Below are positions 43,926 to 55,179 of a DNA stretch of 64,000 nt, one piece after another; within the stretch, counting starts at the first letter, position 1; every line of letters begins with the position of its first letter. The stretch covers positions 248,001 to 312,000 of the forward strand of contig JAWZYV010010341.1 of NCBI GenBank assembly GCA_038373885.1, in the 5' to 3' direction. A program made the translations under genes and the position numbers. Source of the stretch: Cheiracanthium punctorium (lineage: Eukaryota; Arthropoda; Arachnida; Araneae; Cheiracanthiidae). The notes under the pieces are model-generated. The model saw nothing but the letters and a program-made list of their open reading frames with translations. It ran no database searches and was not told the DNA's origin.

Positions 43926-46481
43926 TTTTTTTTTTAATCTAACTTTTTGAAAAATGGGATTAATTGTCTAGAGTGTTTTCCGTTGCCCTTATTAACAGCA
44001 TGTTTGTTGACGGTTTGTTGTAAGGCTTGTATGACTGTTCACAGTAGCCGCACTCCACATAAGATGGAGCTTTCCCCAAGATAGGATGGATCATGATTGA
44101 CTGTTTTTGATAAACCCTGTACATTAACTAACAACTCACCCTTTTTGATACTGTTATGATATATTTATGATTATTTCTTCCGTTATCACATATTTTATAT
44201 TTGTGAACTTAGTATAACTGATTTTCCACCTTATGTATAGCTATTATCTATTATATAAATGTGAAAGTTTGTCTGTTTGTTTGTTTGTTCGTCCGGGAAC
44301 TCCTCCCACACCGTCAGACCGATCGGCTTCAAATTTTGCATATACACGTAAAACGACATAGAATAGGCCGTAGGCTACTTTAAAATTCTGAAAATCCACC
44401 TGTTCCCTAATTTTTAACGATTTTTCGCAATTTTCAGGGCAGAAAGCTACTCACATGTCCGATTTCAGCAAATTCGTGAGCATGCGCCGAGACGGTGGGT
44501 CGCAGACCTACCGAATTTTGCATACGGCTTCACTAGGACAGATCCTAACACGCCTCGGAGCAATGTTTTTGAAAATCGAATTAGAAAATGTTTTATTTTA
44601 TGTTTTGTCCGATTTTTGGCGATTTTTTTCGCTTAATACGTAATAATGCCAGTAATTACACTCGCAACAAAACGATATTTACATCATCGGATAGAGGAGA
44701 AAATTTGCTTTTCAAAACTGTTTGTTCGGACTGTGTAACATAATTTGCAGATTTTTGGGGATTTTTCAAATAAAATTAAATTTCACGCTGACTTTCGTAA
44801 AATATTTTTAAAACTGCTGCATCTTGAATTCTATCCGTCATAACTTTTTTATATTTTGTCAAATGACGGAGCATACATTTCGCCCTCTTTTAAAAGAGAA
44901 ACCAAAGGAAAATATTAATTAGGAGATTTTTTACGAATTTTTATGTAAAGAAGGATTTTTATTTCAAAAGCAGATGCTTAAAAACGTCGGTATGTTATCT
45001 TGCGGTTTGGTTGTCTTGGAGACAGTAACAATGATTAAAGTTGCCAGTTGGAAAAAAATAAATAAAATTACTTTAAAATAACTGTGTTTTCGCATGTTGA
45101 AAGTTGTGCGTGATTTTGATGTCATGAGTTTAAAACCCCTTTCGAAACTCAATCAGAATAACGAACTCACAAGCAAAACATACGCCACGCAGGAAATAAT
45201 TCTATATTTTATTTAACGTTGTCAGAAAAAGAATTGAATGCTGTTTCTTCACCAGTGAATTATCCAGCATTATTCTCATTTTCAATTTAGATTTTAAACG
45301 GGACACGTTTTCGAATCGCAGGAAATATATTGCGGTGTTAAACAGGACCTGATTATGACCAACAGGGGCCCCCGGGCATTGATGAATTTGGGGGCCCCCA
45401 TCTATGAAATTTGTTTTATTTTTCATAAAATTTTGTTATAAAAAAAGAACAACATTTGAAATTGGGGGCCATTTCTAGCCGGGGCTCTGGGCAAAGTCCC
45501 GATTTGCGTGAAATAAGTAAATTCGACTACCCTGGTCAGAACGTGACGTCATAGATTAAATGTTGACGGAAGAATTTTCGCCTTCAGAAAGCGCTTTCAG
45601 TTTCCGATTGTGTAAAATAGTGATCATGTGACATACCATCTATATCCTGGCGATCTATAACATAAATGAAATGACTTCATTTTGATGTCACGAGTTTATA
45701 AATGCATTAGAAATCTTAATTAGCTCAAGCTTTGACAAACAATAACACAACACCACGAGCTAACTAATAAATTTCCACCAGATGCTGTAGAAAAGTAAAA
45801 CAACGTTAGGGTTTTTTTTTTTTTTTCCTTTTTCTTCTTCTTTCAGTAATTTATGTTAGACATTGCAACTGAGAATGACGCGAATTTGACGTCATGAGAT
45901 TAAAAATGAGTTAGGCGAAAATCTTAATTTTATTTACACGTTCTCCAAAGTAATATTTTAAAACTAACTTATACATGTGGCAACATCTAAATTTCTCATT
46001 TTAAAATATAAAATTAACAGCAGCTCGATATATTCTTAACATTTTATTTTTCTCTTATCATGCCGTTCACTTTAGTTTTAACGTTTCAACAGATAAAAAG
46101 ATACTTAAATGTAAGTTTTTCTTTGAATTTTTGTAATTAGAATTTCATCTTATTTTTACTGAATCTTTTTTAAGGCGCAAAATCAAAAGTGTAACCTAAT
46201 ATTCTATTCTGTGAGTGTTTCAAATTTAATTATATCTTCGAAAAAGCATCGTGTACTGGCCCCCGGTGAAAATTCAAGATATGAATAAGCATCTGTTATG
46301 ACACCATGTTTCCAAAAAACGCCACAGCAAAGGGAAGGACTTTTAGCGACTAAAGCAGACCAATTAGTTTCCAATTTTTTTCGTATTTCACAACTATCGA
46401 AAATTCGGTTTAGTTTCAAAATTTTAGTTTCTTAAATTCAGTTGCTTTAATCAAGTGAAGACTGGCTTTTGAAGATTATGA

Positions 46482-47051
46482 TTCAAAAAAAAGCGAAAAT
46501 CAATTGGGAAATATTCTTCTGAAACGAAACGGAAGCGATTAGCTAGGGCAAGTGAGAGTGTAGAACAGACAGAAGCACGCCTAGAGGATGCCCGAACGAG
46601 GGCCTCTACATCCAGGGCAAGTGAGAGTGTAGAGCAGACGGAAGCACGCCTAGATGATGCCCGAAAGAGGGCATCTACATCCAGGACAAGTGAGAGTGTA
46701 GAGCAGACGGAAGCACGCCTAGATGATGCCCGAACGAGGGCATCTACATCCAGGGCAAGTGAGAGTGCAGAACAGACAGAAGCAGGCCTAGGTGATGCCC
46801 GAACGAGGGCCTCTACTTCCAGGGCAAGTGAGAGTGCAGAACAGACAAAAGCACGTCTAGATGATGCCCGAACGAGGGCCTCCTCTTCTAGACAGCGTAC
46901 TTTTCAAAATCTGAAAAAAGAAGCATTTGTATACAGTTCTGAAATTAATTATCACGAACACCCAACTTTATTGATTGGAAAAATGGATCAGGTGTGTATC
47001 TATTGTCGAAAGATGAGCGATAAAAGAGAAAGAAAGATGAGCGAAAGATGA
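46482..47051 (+). pseudogene. Helitron transposase N-terminal segment with five 23-residue repeats
   Basis: An uninterrupted frame between stops at 46479-46481 and 47049-47051, lacking an ATG before the repeats. It starts SIGKYSSETKRKRLA and then has five 69-bp units at 46545, 46614, 46683, 46752 and 46821. Each encodes RASESVEQTEARL-DDARTR-ASTS with small changes. Then come FQNLKKEAFVYSSEINYHEH and LIGKMDQVCIYCRK. Repeats of this Glu/Arg-rich type, then a short GEMD..C.YC zinc-binding motif, are what I know from the N-termini of arthropod Helitron proteins. All five units stay in frame with mostly silent or conservative changes, so the array was probably coding when formed. The remainder of the protein is missing. 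Confidence 0.8.
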
Positions 47052-47157
47052 GCGATAAAATGACAAAGTTAATTAATATCGTTTTAATATGGCAATAATG
47101 AAACTAAAAAATTAAGGGGGTTTAGGGGCTACCCCTGACGAGGCTCGAACAGCCGAG
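47027..47157 (-). repeat. Reversed fragment of the A/B/C repeat (left core end)
   Basis: The minus strand reads CTCGGCTGTTCGAGCCTCGT from 47157 and continues through TTAGTTTCATTATTGCCA to about 47027, matching 18252-18375. The breakpoint falls inside the Helitron coding remnant, so the protein stops in this foreign sequence. Confidence 0.85.
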
Positions 47158-47729
47158 TTTTTTTATTGTACAATATATATTCAAAAGTATTCACAATTTT
47201 CATAGTATTAAGTCTAACCTCATAAATATGTAGGTATTATTATTCAGCAGCAAAAGCTGAGTTTGAACAATTTATAAATTTTGTGTGGCAATGTCAAAAA
47301 TATATTCACTATTTGCATAGCGTTAAGTCTAACTTCATAAGTATTTATGATTTTGTTTCTACAGCTGTGTTTGAATAAATTAAATGATAATTCAGAATTA
47401 TGTCATAATAAACAAACTAATTTTTAAATCCCGCTCATCTCAGAGAAAGAAATGTATATAAATGCCTAAACAAAATGTATGAATTAGCGAGCAGTATCAC
47501 CAGTAGATAAAGTTTGAAATTATATAAAAATTATCAAACAGTGAATAGAAAAGTTACAATATAAATAAAGTATATCTATGAAGTTAATTTTTAAATTTCC
47601 AAAAAAAATATATTTCAGAGATGTTTAAACACTGGCGGTTTACATGCACTTATAATAAGAGTAACATTCTTTGTATTTGTGTTTTTAATGAAAATATATT
47701 CCCGTGCGAAGAACGGGCACTTCAGCTAG

Positions 47730-48569
47730 TAGTAAATAAACGATTCCTCAATTTTTGAATTCTCTTTAAATTAATTATCACGAAATTTAATTATTGAAAA
47801 ACGTCCTCCATTATTAAAAGTTTTGTTGTTGTTTATCTCATTTTCATTTGAGCGTCATTTTTCTTTGAGACCCCAGAGAAAAGTTCAGTATGGAAACTGA
47901 CCCCTGGAAGACCCACTGAGGGGTCAATGCATTGCTTCAAGAAATACTGTTCTACCGTAGAGTCAAGCAAATTATTAAGCACAATGTGCCTAAACGGACT
48001 ATGTTTCTTAAGTCTTTCGTTATTATGCCAATGCCGCAGTAAATCCGAGGTACGATTTTGAGAACCATAGCTGTAAAGTAAATTGTAAATATTACAATAT
48101 TATTAAAAGTGAATTGAGGAAATAATTTCTGATATGCATTGTAAATGCATAGTGAAATCATTTTGCTTAATGGATGTATAAAATATTTCAAAGGAAAAAA
48201 TGAGTTGCTGAAGTAAATGAGTATAAAGTCCAGATTTTATTTACGCACTTGAGTGTGCTTTTACTCTCTCTCACACACACGAAACCACCAAGATTTTATA
48301 TGTCGGTTCCAAGTATGAAGTATGCTTCAACATGGCACAGTGGTTATGTCCTTGGAAATAATAGGCAGGCGAAGCGTGAATCGGGTCTTATAGCGCGTCT
48401 GTCAACCTAATTGAAACCACCGCCACTGTAAGACTATCGCCAAAACTTGCCCAGAACGATGACAAATGGCGATATTTTGGGCATCGACCCAATGACTGAC
48501 TATCGCCAAATTTGGCGATATTTTGGAAAAACTTGCCAAGGTCGACGACAGACGGCGAGATTTTGGGCA
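47730..48569. other. No recognisable gene
   Basis: AT-rich. A tRNA-like phrase (GGCACAGTGGTTATG near 48334, GTGAATCGGGTC near 48376) may be a worn SINE head, but box B is too poor to call. Confidence 0.4.
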
Positions 48570-49380
48570 TGGACCAAACAATGACTGTCTATAGTTAAAT
48601 TATATTGAAAGATGTCCATAGACATTAAAGTATTGAAATTCTTTTCGGTGGTCCTGTAAATAAACTCTCCAGTAGATTGGAACCAAAAATCCAGATGCAC
48701 AACTACATGTTACAACAATCTTATGTATGAAATTTCAACATTCTACGACTAAAATTTTTTGAGATTTGAGAGTTAAATACATACACACGTACAACAAAAG
48801 TCGCCAAGCTTGGCGACTTTTGGCGTAGTTCTTGAGGGTGGCACGTGACCGTGCTCGGACCATTACCTAACTTATATGGTAGGACGGTATTGTGCTTGAA
48901 ATGGATAAATGCCCCTAAAATTGCCATTGACCGCAATGTATTGGAAATCTTTTGAGTGTTCCTGTAGCAGAACTATAAATGATAAAGACACTTCTTTTAA
49001 CGGAGAAATTCATTTTGTAACTCTTAACAGCATATATAATTTCTGAGTCGTTTGAAACAGCCCAATACCTCTAAAAAACGTATTGATGAATTTCGGCCCA
49101 TAGAGCGTAATGTATTTCGAATTTTTTGGGCAGTCCTGTAGATAAACTATTCAGTCGAATGGAACCGAAAGGGGACGTGGACAACTAAATGTTACAGCAA
49201 TCCTAAATATAAAGTTTCGACATGCTACGCATAATAGTTTTTGAGATATGCGAGTTTAATGAATTTCAGCCCATAGAGCGTAATGTATTTCGTATCTTTT
49301 GGGCGGTCCTGTACATAAACTATCGATTCGATTGAGACCAAAAGGGGAAGTGCACAACTAAAAACACAAAATGCAAGACT
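48570..49380. repeat. Degenerate tandem array, CATAGAGCGTAATGTATT family
   Basis: CCCATAGAGCGTAATGTATT occurs at 49099 and 49269 (period 170), with older copies near 48610 and 48930. Each is followed by (G)GGC(A/G)GTCCTGTA-(A/G)ATAAACTAT-type sequence. The same unit forms the array at 59640-60420 inside a minus-strand Helitron. Confidence 0.8.
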
Positions 49381-49560
49381 ATAGATTCAAAACTAAGGAA
49401 ACCCTACTCAAGTCCCTAAAATCAACAAAAATTGAAAAGTGACTCGACGCGCTCGCGTAGACAAAAAACACGCGATTGAAAGAAATAACACTCTCAAGTG
49501 CTAAAAAAAAAGAAGAAGAAAGGGACAATAGAATTTCTTTCTTTCATTTCTTTTTACAGA

Positions 49561-50595
49561 ATGATTGATTGCAGACTCGAGAACCTCTCTCCCAACGACG
49601 GCTCTATTTGGAGGGCCGTAAGTCGTATTAACAAGACCACTTGTACCATCCCACCTATTCGCCACAATAACACTCAGGGCCGGCCCAAGGGGTTGCGAAT
49701 GTAGGCGATCGCCTAAGGCCCCGTGCTTATAGAGGCCCCGCGCCTGGGCCATTTTTTTGCTATCTCATAAGACATGATAGAGAAGAGGCCCCCGCTCTTG
49801 CGCTTCGCCTGGGGCCCCGCACACCCCTTGGGCCGTCTCTGTAACACTTTTGCTTTTTCGACGAAAACAAGGCCAATGCCATTGCCTGTTGCTACGCGAC
49901 ACAATTTTCCAAGGCCAAGACCAATCGCAGGAACGACTGGGACAGAGCCATCACTGAGGCAGTTGACTCTTACCTCAGAACCCCACCTATACACAACATC
50001 CAGCCTTCTCTCTCGTCTGAGTTTATGCTAAAAAACATCCCCCCGAGTATACTGTATGATATTACTAACATCGCTAACGCCATCCTGACTTCTACCTTAC
50101 TTTCCCAATCAGTGGAAAACGGCAGTAATTTGTCCTATCCCCAAACCCGGACAAAACCTCGCTAACCCAGACTCATACAAGCCCATAGGCTTACTGAGTG
50201 CCCTCAGCAAAGTTGTAGAAAGGGTGATATTAAACAGAATTGATTCCCGTATTCAGGAAAACGACATTCTCAGACCGGAACAATTCGACTTCAGGCGTTA
50301 ACACTCCACGACACAGCAACTCCTGCGCGTCGCGGAACTCTTAAACGACGCAATTAGTAAAAAACACCACGTTGCCATCTTATTACTGGACTTAAAGAAA
50401 GCCTTTGATAAAGTTTGGCACAAGGGCCTACTTTATAATCTGATACACTTGTGTTTTCGCGACAGGCTAATACACATCATCAACAGCCATCTGTCAAACA
50501 GAAACTACCACGTTAAAGTAGCCAGTTCACTCTCTAATGCGCATAACTTAATCAGCGGAGTTGCACAGGGCTCCATCCTGGGACCCACAGCCAGC
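49561..50595 (+). pseudogene. LINE ORF2 fragment: linker and first half of reverse transcriptase
   Basis: Plus-strand frames read NLSPNDGSIWRAVSRINKTT (the linker after the endonuclease in jockey ORF2), then, after a MITE at 49675-49841, AVDSYLRTPPIHNIQPSLSS. Then come ICPIPKPGQNLANPDSYKPI, LLDLKKAFDKVWHKGL (motif A) and GVAQGSILGP (motif B). A stop replaces a codon in FDFRR-HSTTQQLLRV at about 50298. Homology ends at motif B near 50592, so the catalytic YADD motif is missing. The source is related to the 7200-11700 LINE but not the same copy. Confidence 0.87.
49675..49841. mobile_element. GC-rich hAT-like MITE, 167 bp, inside LINE ORF2
   Basis: Left CAGGGCCGGCCCAAGGGG and right CCCCTTGGGCCGTCTCTG are inverted. 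A 7-bp repeat TAACACT flanks (49668-49674 and 49842-49848), one short of the usual 8. It is much GC-richer than its surroundings. It separates two parts of one LINE reading frame. Confidence 0.88.
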
Positions 50596-51061
50596 TGCGT
50601 CAAAAAAGGGTCTCTAGATCTGTGGCACGCGATGAACGTTTCAATCGTCCGCCATCTTGCTGGTAGTTAAGTCGAGTGATGACAACGGCTGCCCTTTTCT
50701 CAGCATTGGGCAATCTATTCAGCTGTTCTCGCATTCTTCCATTTTTAGCAGATGTCAGTGCTGTTAAAAATTTTTGGCGGGAAATGACGTGCTAAAAAGT
50801 AAAGGATTCTCGTGGAGCTAGGTCACCCGTCACTATTTTTATAGAAATCAAATCTATTCTTCGTGACTGGCAACAGTCAAAACGTCAGAGTTTGGTTTGC
50901 CAGAGCGGGAACACTGCGCGTTAAACGGTTTACTGTAAATTTCAGCAGCTTCAGGAAAACCGTCACACCGCTGGTCGTCTGCCACACGCAAACCGACCAT
51001 CAGTCGATGAGATGAGAAGTCCATGAAAATAGTGGCCTCACGCCATCTATTGGGTGGGTGC
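50596..51061. other. Unassigned, with a diverged repeat block
   Basis: 50632-50720 (ATCGTCCGCCATCTTGCTGG to CTCAGCATTGGG) resembles 53690-53775 at roughly 70%, in the same orientation. No protein-like frame beyond the LINE truncation. Confidence 0.5.
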
Positions 51062-51608
51062 CAGGGTGCGAATTGACGGGGGGGATGCCGGGGATTGTCC
51101 CTGGCTGAAGAATGTAATATTCCTCGCTAGAGAGATATTAATTGATCCCTGCCAGGGATACTATTTATCCCCTGCTGGAGAAATGTTAAAATTAGTTTTG
51201 TCCTTACAAATTCAACAGTACCAAACGATTTTAAGTATTGAAAAAAGAAATTCTTTTATTTACTAGACAAAGGAGCAAGTTACAAATATCCCTTTGAAAT
51301 CTATAAATACATGCCTGATGCCACTTCTCATTCTGCAACAAATTAAGACTGCGAAATGAACAAACAAGCGCTGTTCCGCCGCGAGCCGAATTTGAGGGTA
51401 GACGTAGAATCGACATAGGCAGGAATATATGTGCACAGAAAATCGGAGGTCGACTTTTGTTTAAGTCCCTTCCCAGACATGTTGGCGACTGCATTTGTCA
51501 TGTAATACTTAATACATTATGTGAGGGGAGCATTTTATGACTTCCCTCCTTTTTTTTTTCTTTTCAAATGCCCCCCCCCCCTGGAGAAAATGTTCAATTC
51601 GCACACTG
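51062..51608. mobile_element. hAT MITE, 547 bp
   Basis: Left CAGGGTGCGAATTGA and right TCAATTCGCACACTG are inverted (one mismatch). The exact 8-bp duplication GTGGGTGC flanks at 51054-51061 and 51609-51616. The interior has repeated CCGGGGATTGTCCCTGG and CCTGCCAGGGATACT phrases and no transposase. Confidence 0.95.
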
Positions 51609-51616
51609 GTGGGTGC

Positions 51617-52471
51617 TATGACAGTTAGCACCTTATTTTTAGGTTTATTAAATTTTTCTTGTAGTGGACTGTAATTTGCACTTTATTTGCACAATTTTGT
51701 TTCGGAAAGATTATTCAAATAATGACTAGATAAATTTAATTTACTCAAATATATGCAGATGGCTTATTAAAGAAATATTCAATTTTCTTCCAGTTTTACG
51801 ATTTGGAATTCTGTATAAAGGATAAACATTTCTTGAAACTCATAAATATTACACTCACCAAACTCAATTCTCTATTTGCGATATTTTTTCATTAAAAAGT
51901 AGAAAGATGTATCTATTTTCGCAGAGAACTTTGGTGCGTTTTTGGTATAGCCATATAAACAAAACGATACATTATTACTGGTTGCATATGAAAATACATT
52001 ATATTAATCTGTATTAACTACGACCTGAAAAACCAATTTTAACAATGACATAATAAAACAAGTTTTAATAATTTAGGAAAAGGAAATAAAATTTAGATGT
52101 ATCACAGATACAATTAATATTTACATAACGTGCAAATTTCCTTACTAAAGTGTGATGAATTTTGTGAAAAATAGGAATACTTATTTTCTTTTTACAGAAG
52201 TAGAGGCCAAAGCTCCTAGACTCGCTACGCTCGCTTTTCGTATGAGGCATTCGGCCCCTAATAAGGCTTATTCGTAAAAATAGGCATAATTGACAAAATC
52301 CAAAGATTGGATCTGACAGAATGTTACGGAGTTACACATTCCTTAGTTCTTGAATGTTCCTTGGAACAGATTCACACTATTTTAATTGTGTAAAACGTAT
52401 GGAACACCTTGCGTATTTGCCATCCATGGCGATTTTTCAAAATTTGGCGACTTACGTACTCGTAACGTTAA
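51617..52471. other. No recognisable feature
   Basis: AT-rich. Contains TCGCTACGCTCGCTTTTCG near 52221. Nothing protein-like was identified. Confidence 0.45.
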
Positions 52472-52473
52472 TA

Positions 52474-52627
52474 CTTACTTCTAAGAAAACAGAGCTTCGT
52501 TTGTTTTCTTTGATAAAACCTACGGAACAGCTATTATATCTTGCTATATAATACTTACTTCTAAGAAAACAGAGCTTCGTTTGTTTTCTTTGATAAAACC
52601 TACGGAACAGCTATTATATCTTGCTAC
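52474..52627 (+). repeat. 81-bp perfect tandem duplication
   Basis: CTTACTTCTAAGAAAACAGA through ATTATATCTTGCTA (52474-52546) recurs from 52555 with no difference seen over about 73 bases. The period is 81. This is a recent local duplication. Confidence 0.95.
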
Positions 52628-52639
52628 TAATGGCGACTT

Positions 52640-54430
52640 TTCCTTATTTGTGGATTTACACATGCTCACATCCGATAATCATTGTTCACGTAAGGTTGCC
52701 GTGAAAACAGTTATCCAGACATTCATATACATAATGCTTTGCAGATTGGTTTATTTAGCACCACGAAACATATACTCTCGCCGCGCGGACAAAGATCCAA
52801 GCTGTGCTTGCTATAATGGCATAGTTAAAGCAGCTATATAGTTCTACGGGTGGCAAATACAAAAGGTGAACCTAACCGGTACTACAATAATATGTATTTG
52901 AATTATTTTTCATTTTCAAAATACTGGGTGCTAACATTTTGGAGCACACGTAGTATTTAGATTGCGATAGCGTTTTTCCAGATCGTACCTGAGGCCAAAA
53001 TGGCGATTTTTAAATTACTTACAATTATTATTAGAAAAAGCATTAGAAAAACTAATTGGCGTCAATTTTGAACTCCTGTTACCTACGAGAACTTACTATT
53101 TGAAAATTGTGAACTTTGTGTAACACACTTATTTATTTCACTTACTTTTTAATTTGTCGTAAAAATGGTGTAATTCTACTTCGTGTTTGTTAATTTCACG
53201 CAGGAATTGCTTTGTTGCAAAGGCATGCATGATTTTATTCTGGCGAAAATTGCCGAGCCTGGTAGCCATTACTCTTATTTTTTTCAGTTTTTTATTATAT
53301 CTTCTAAAATAAATGGAATTTTGAAACTGAAGTCAGCTTATCGGCTTCCCCTGCATTTTCCGCATCTGTGGACACCTTTGTCGAAACTCAAATCCCTACG
53401 GTTTCGGAGGAGATAGCATAACAAGCTTTTGACAGCGGCGGCAGCGGCCTTTACAATTATTTATTTATTTATTTATTTATTCTTTTTAGAATAAAGAGCT
53501 AAAATTCTGCAAGCAAAAACTCGATTTCTACCAACATAACTTCCAAAGTTTGAATGCAAATAACTAATTCGACAAACTCAATTTTTGCCTTCAGATAGCG
53601 TGGTATTCGCAGCTATTTGTGGAATTAAATCCGAGCATTTTCTTGAAGGACCATTTCACTCCTTCCTGATAGTCCATGGTCGCGTGAGACGGGCGATTCG
53701 ATCGACCACCATGTTGTTGGTGGTTAAATCGATCTATGAAAACGGCTGCACTCTTTCAGCGTTGGGACCATTTAATCACATTTTCTTGCGACTAGCAGTG
53801 AAAGTGCTGAAATAAGGTGGTTTCACGGTGCAACCATCGCGTGTCAAAGAGTTGAAATGTTTCAAAATAAAATAAAGCACGTACTTTAACAGAATTTAGT
53901 TTTAATCATTCCAAACGAACAACCGCTTGCGCAACCTATCTGAATAACTTTGTACGAAATGTTATGAAATTCATTTTATTTATTTACGCATCAAAATATC
54001 AAATATTACTTTGCCATTTTTGAGAAAGTTTCTTTATACTGCATGTGGAAAACTTTAGTTTATTTTTAATTAAAAAAGAAAAAAACATAAAAAAATATAA
54101 GTGGCTCGGAGTTTTAATGATCAGCGACTTGTGCCTTTGACAGTTAAGAATAAAAGTAATGCGGAAATATTTCAAATTTTTTCTCTTTTGACATTCGCCG
54201 CTGGAAATATTCTCCTCCCATTCAGTGTCTGCCACTGTGCTATAAAAACAAATTATACTTGTACTTACTAATTACAAGCTACTTTGCTCAAAGAGTGATA
54301 GAAAGTAATAACTTAATGAATTATTATTGCTTTAAAGAAAGTGTTTCGGCTGTGTGCCCGATGAAAAACTAAGGTAATAAATTTTCCTTTTTTCATTTAT
54401 TTTTTACATTGCATGCTATTCAGATAAGAC
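52640..54430. other. No recognisable gene
   Basis: Includes an (ATTT)n microsatellite at about 53455-53482 and the diverged repeat block 53690-53775 (partner 50632-50720). The frames at 53183 and 53585 have no recognised motif. Confidence 0.45.
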
Positions 54431-54506
54431 ACCAAAAGTTTTTTTTTTTTTTTTAACTTGAACAACACATTCACACATGCAGTTCCTTCAGCATGTTTAC
54501 TTTTAA

Positions 54507-54870
54507 CACGCTTTTATTAGCTTCACCTGTATGTGTGTTTGTATGTTTGTATGCTTGTATGTTTGTAACCGACTCCTTTGAACTCAATTTTGACCCACTT
54601 TAAACGATCAGATTTAATTTAAACTTTGTAGATATATCAAGGATCGATGACAATACAATAATTTGATAAGTTTATCCCACTATCCTGATTTTAACACGCT
54701 TTTATTTATTAGCTTCACCTGTATGTATGTTTGTAACCGACTCCTTTGAACTCAAATTTGGCACACTTTAAACGGTCAGATTTAATTTAAACTTTGTACA
54801 TTTATGAAGAACCGGTGACAATACAATAATTTTATAAGTTTACTTCATTATCCTGATCGGGATCGCCAGG
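54507..54870 (+). repeat. Two tandem units, period about 185, starting AACACGCTTTTATT
   Basis: TTTTAACACGCTTTTATTAG then CTTCACCTGTATGT begins units at about 54503 and 54689. Both contain GACTCCTTTGAACTCAA, CAGATTTAATTTAAACTTTG and GACAATACAATAATTT. A third, shorter TTTTAACACGCTTTTATTTG lies at 55107 after the tRNA gene, and AACACGCTTTTAT and AACACGCTTTAA recur at 55538 and 55602. The repeated unit surrounds the tRNA gene. Confidence 0.88.
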
Positions 54871-54956
54871 ATTAAATAATTTCCTCATTTCTTATCCTGA
54901 TTGAAAGTAGAATACTTCCAAAGATTATAATCTTAAGAAAACCTTTTTCTAGTGTG

Positions 54957-55028
54957 GCTGTGATCGTATAGTGGTTAGTACATTGCGTTGTGGCCGCAAT
55001 AACCCAGGTTCGAATCCTGGGCACGGCA
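54957..55028 (+). tRNA. tRNA-His (GTG anticodon)
   Basis: Seventy-two bases fold as a cloverleaf. The acceptor GCTGTGA pairs with GCACGGC (one U-G pair and one A-G mismatch at the base), discriminator A. The D arm holds TATAGTGGTTAGTAC. The anticodon stem TTGCG/CGCAA has loop TTGTGGC with GTG at 54990-54992. The T arm CCAGG/CCTGG has loop TTCGAAT. Box B (GGTTCGAATCC) is perfect. It closely resembles animal tRNA-His, to which a 5' G is added after transcription. The T-rich TTTTTATTTTT six bases downstream is a plausible pol III terminator. It sits among dispersed repeats, so a tRNA-derived repeat copy remains possible, but the fold is nearly intact. Confidence 0.88.
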
Positions 55029-55042
55029 ATGTTTTTATTTTT
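55029..55042 (+). terminator. Probable RNA polymerase III terminator of tRNA-His
   Basis: ATGTTTTTATTTTT follows the tRNA discriminator base directly. The T5 run is a standard pol III stop on the non-template strand. Confidence 0.6.
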
Positions 55043-55179
55043 ACAAAATATCGTGATCCATCACACTATGGAAGAGTTGAGTACAAGAACATGTTAAGGC
55101 CATTCTTTTTAACACGCTTTTATTTGTTGATTAGAGACCTATTTTTCCTTTTTAGTGACATTTAACTGCAGGTGCACAG

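Larger units (their letters stand above)
44247..47729 (+). mobile_element. Helitron, 3483 bp, with decayed transposase N-terminus
   Basis: The 5' end TCTATTATATAAATGTGAAA is preceded by A. The 3' end CACTTCAGCTAG is followed by T and preceded by the hairpin CCCGTGCGAAGAACGGG. The 3' tail matches the Helitron at 20216-21670 (ACTTCAGCTAG). Inside, a coding segment with five 23-residue repeats (46482-47051) matches the N-terminal region of arthropod Helitron proteins. No Rep (HUH) or helicase motif follows; instead 47027-47157 is a reversed fragment of the A/B/C repeat. The copy is defective and probably mobilised in trans, if at all. Confidence 0.88.

Noticed and set aside
45340..45500. GC-rich block CAGGGGCCCCCGGGC...
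   Set aside because: It resembles the end of a hAT MITE, but the matching right end and the target duplication were not found.
46545..46889. 69-bp repeats as a satellite or CRISPR
   Set aside because: The period is a multiple of three, the frame stays open and the translation matches a Helitron N-terminus, so coding repeats fit better.
48325..48390. tRNA-like phrase GGCACAGTGGTTATG
   Set aside because: Box B is too degraded and no cloverleaf forms. It may be an old SINE but cannot be called.
54957..55028. Interpretation of the tRNA-His as a SINE head
   Set aside because: All arms fold, the anticodon loop is canonical and a T-run terminator follows directly. SINE heads in this window are far more degenerate.
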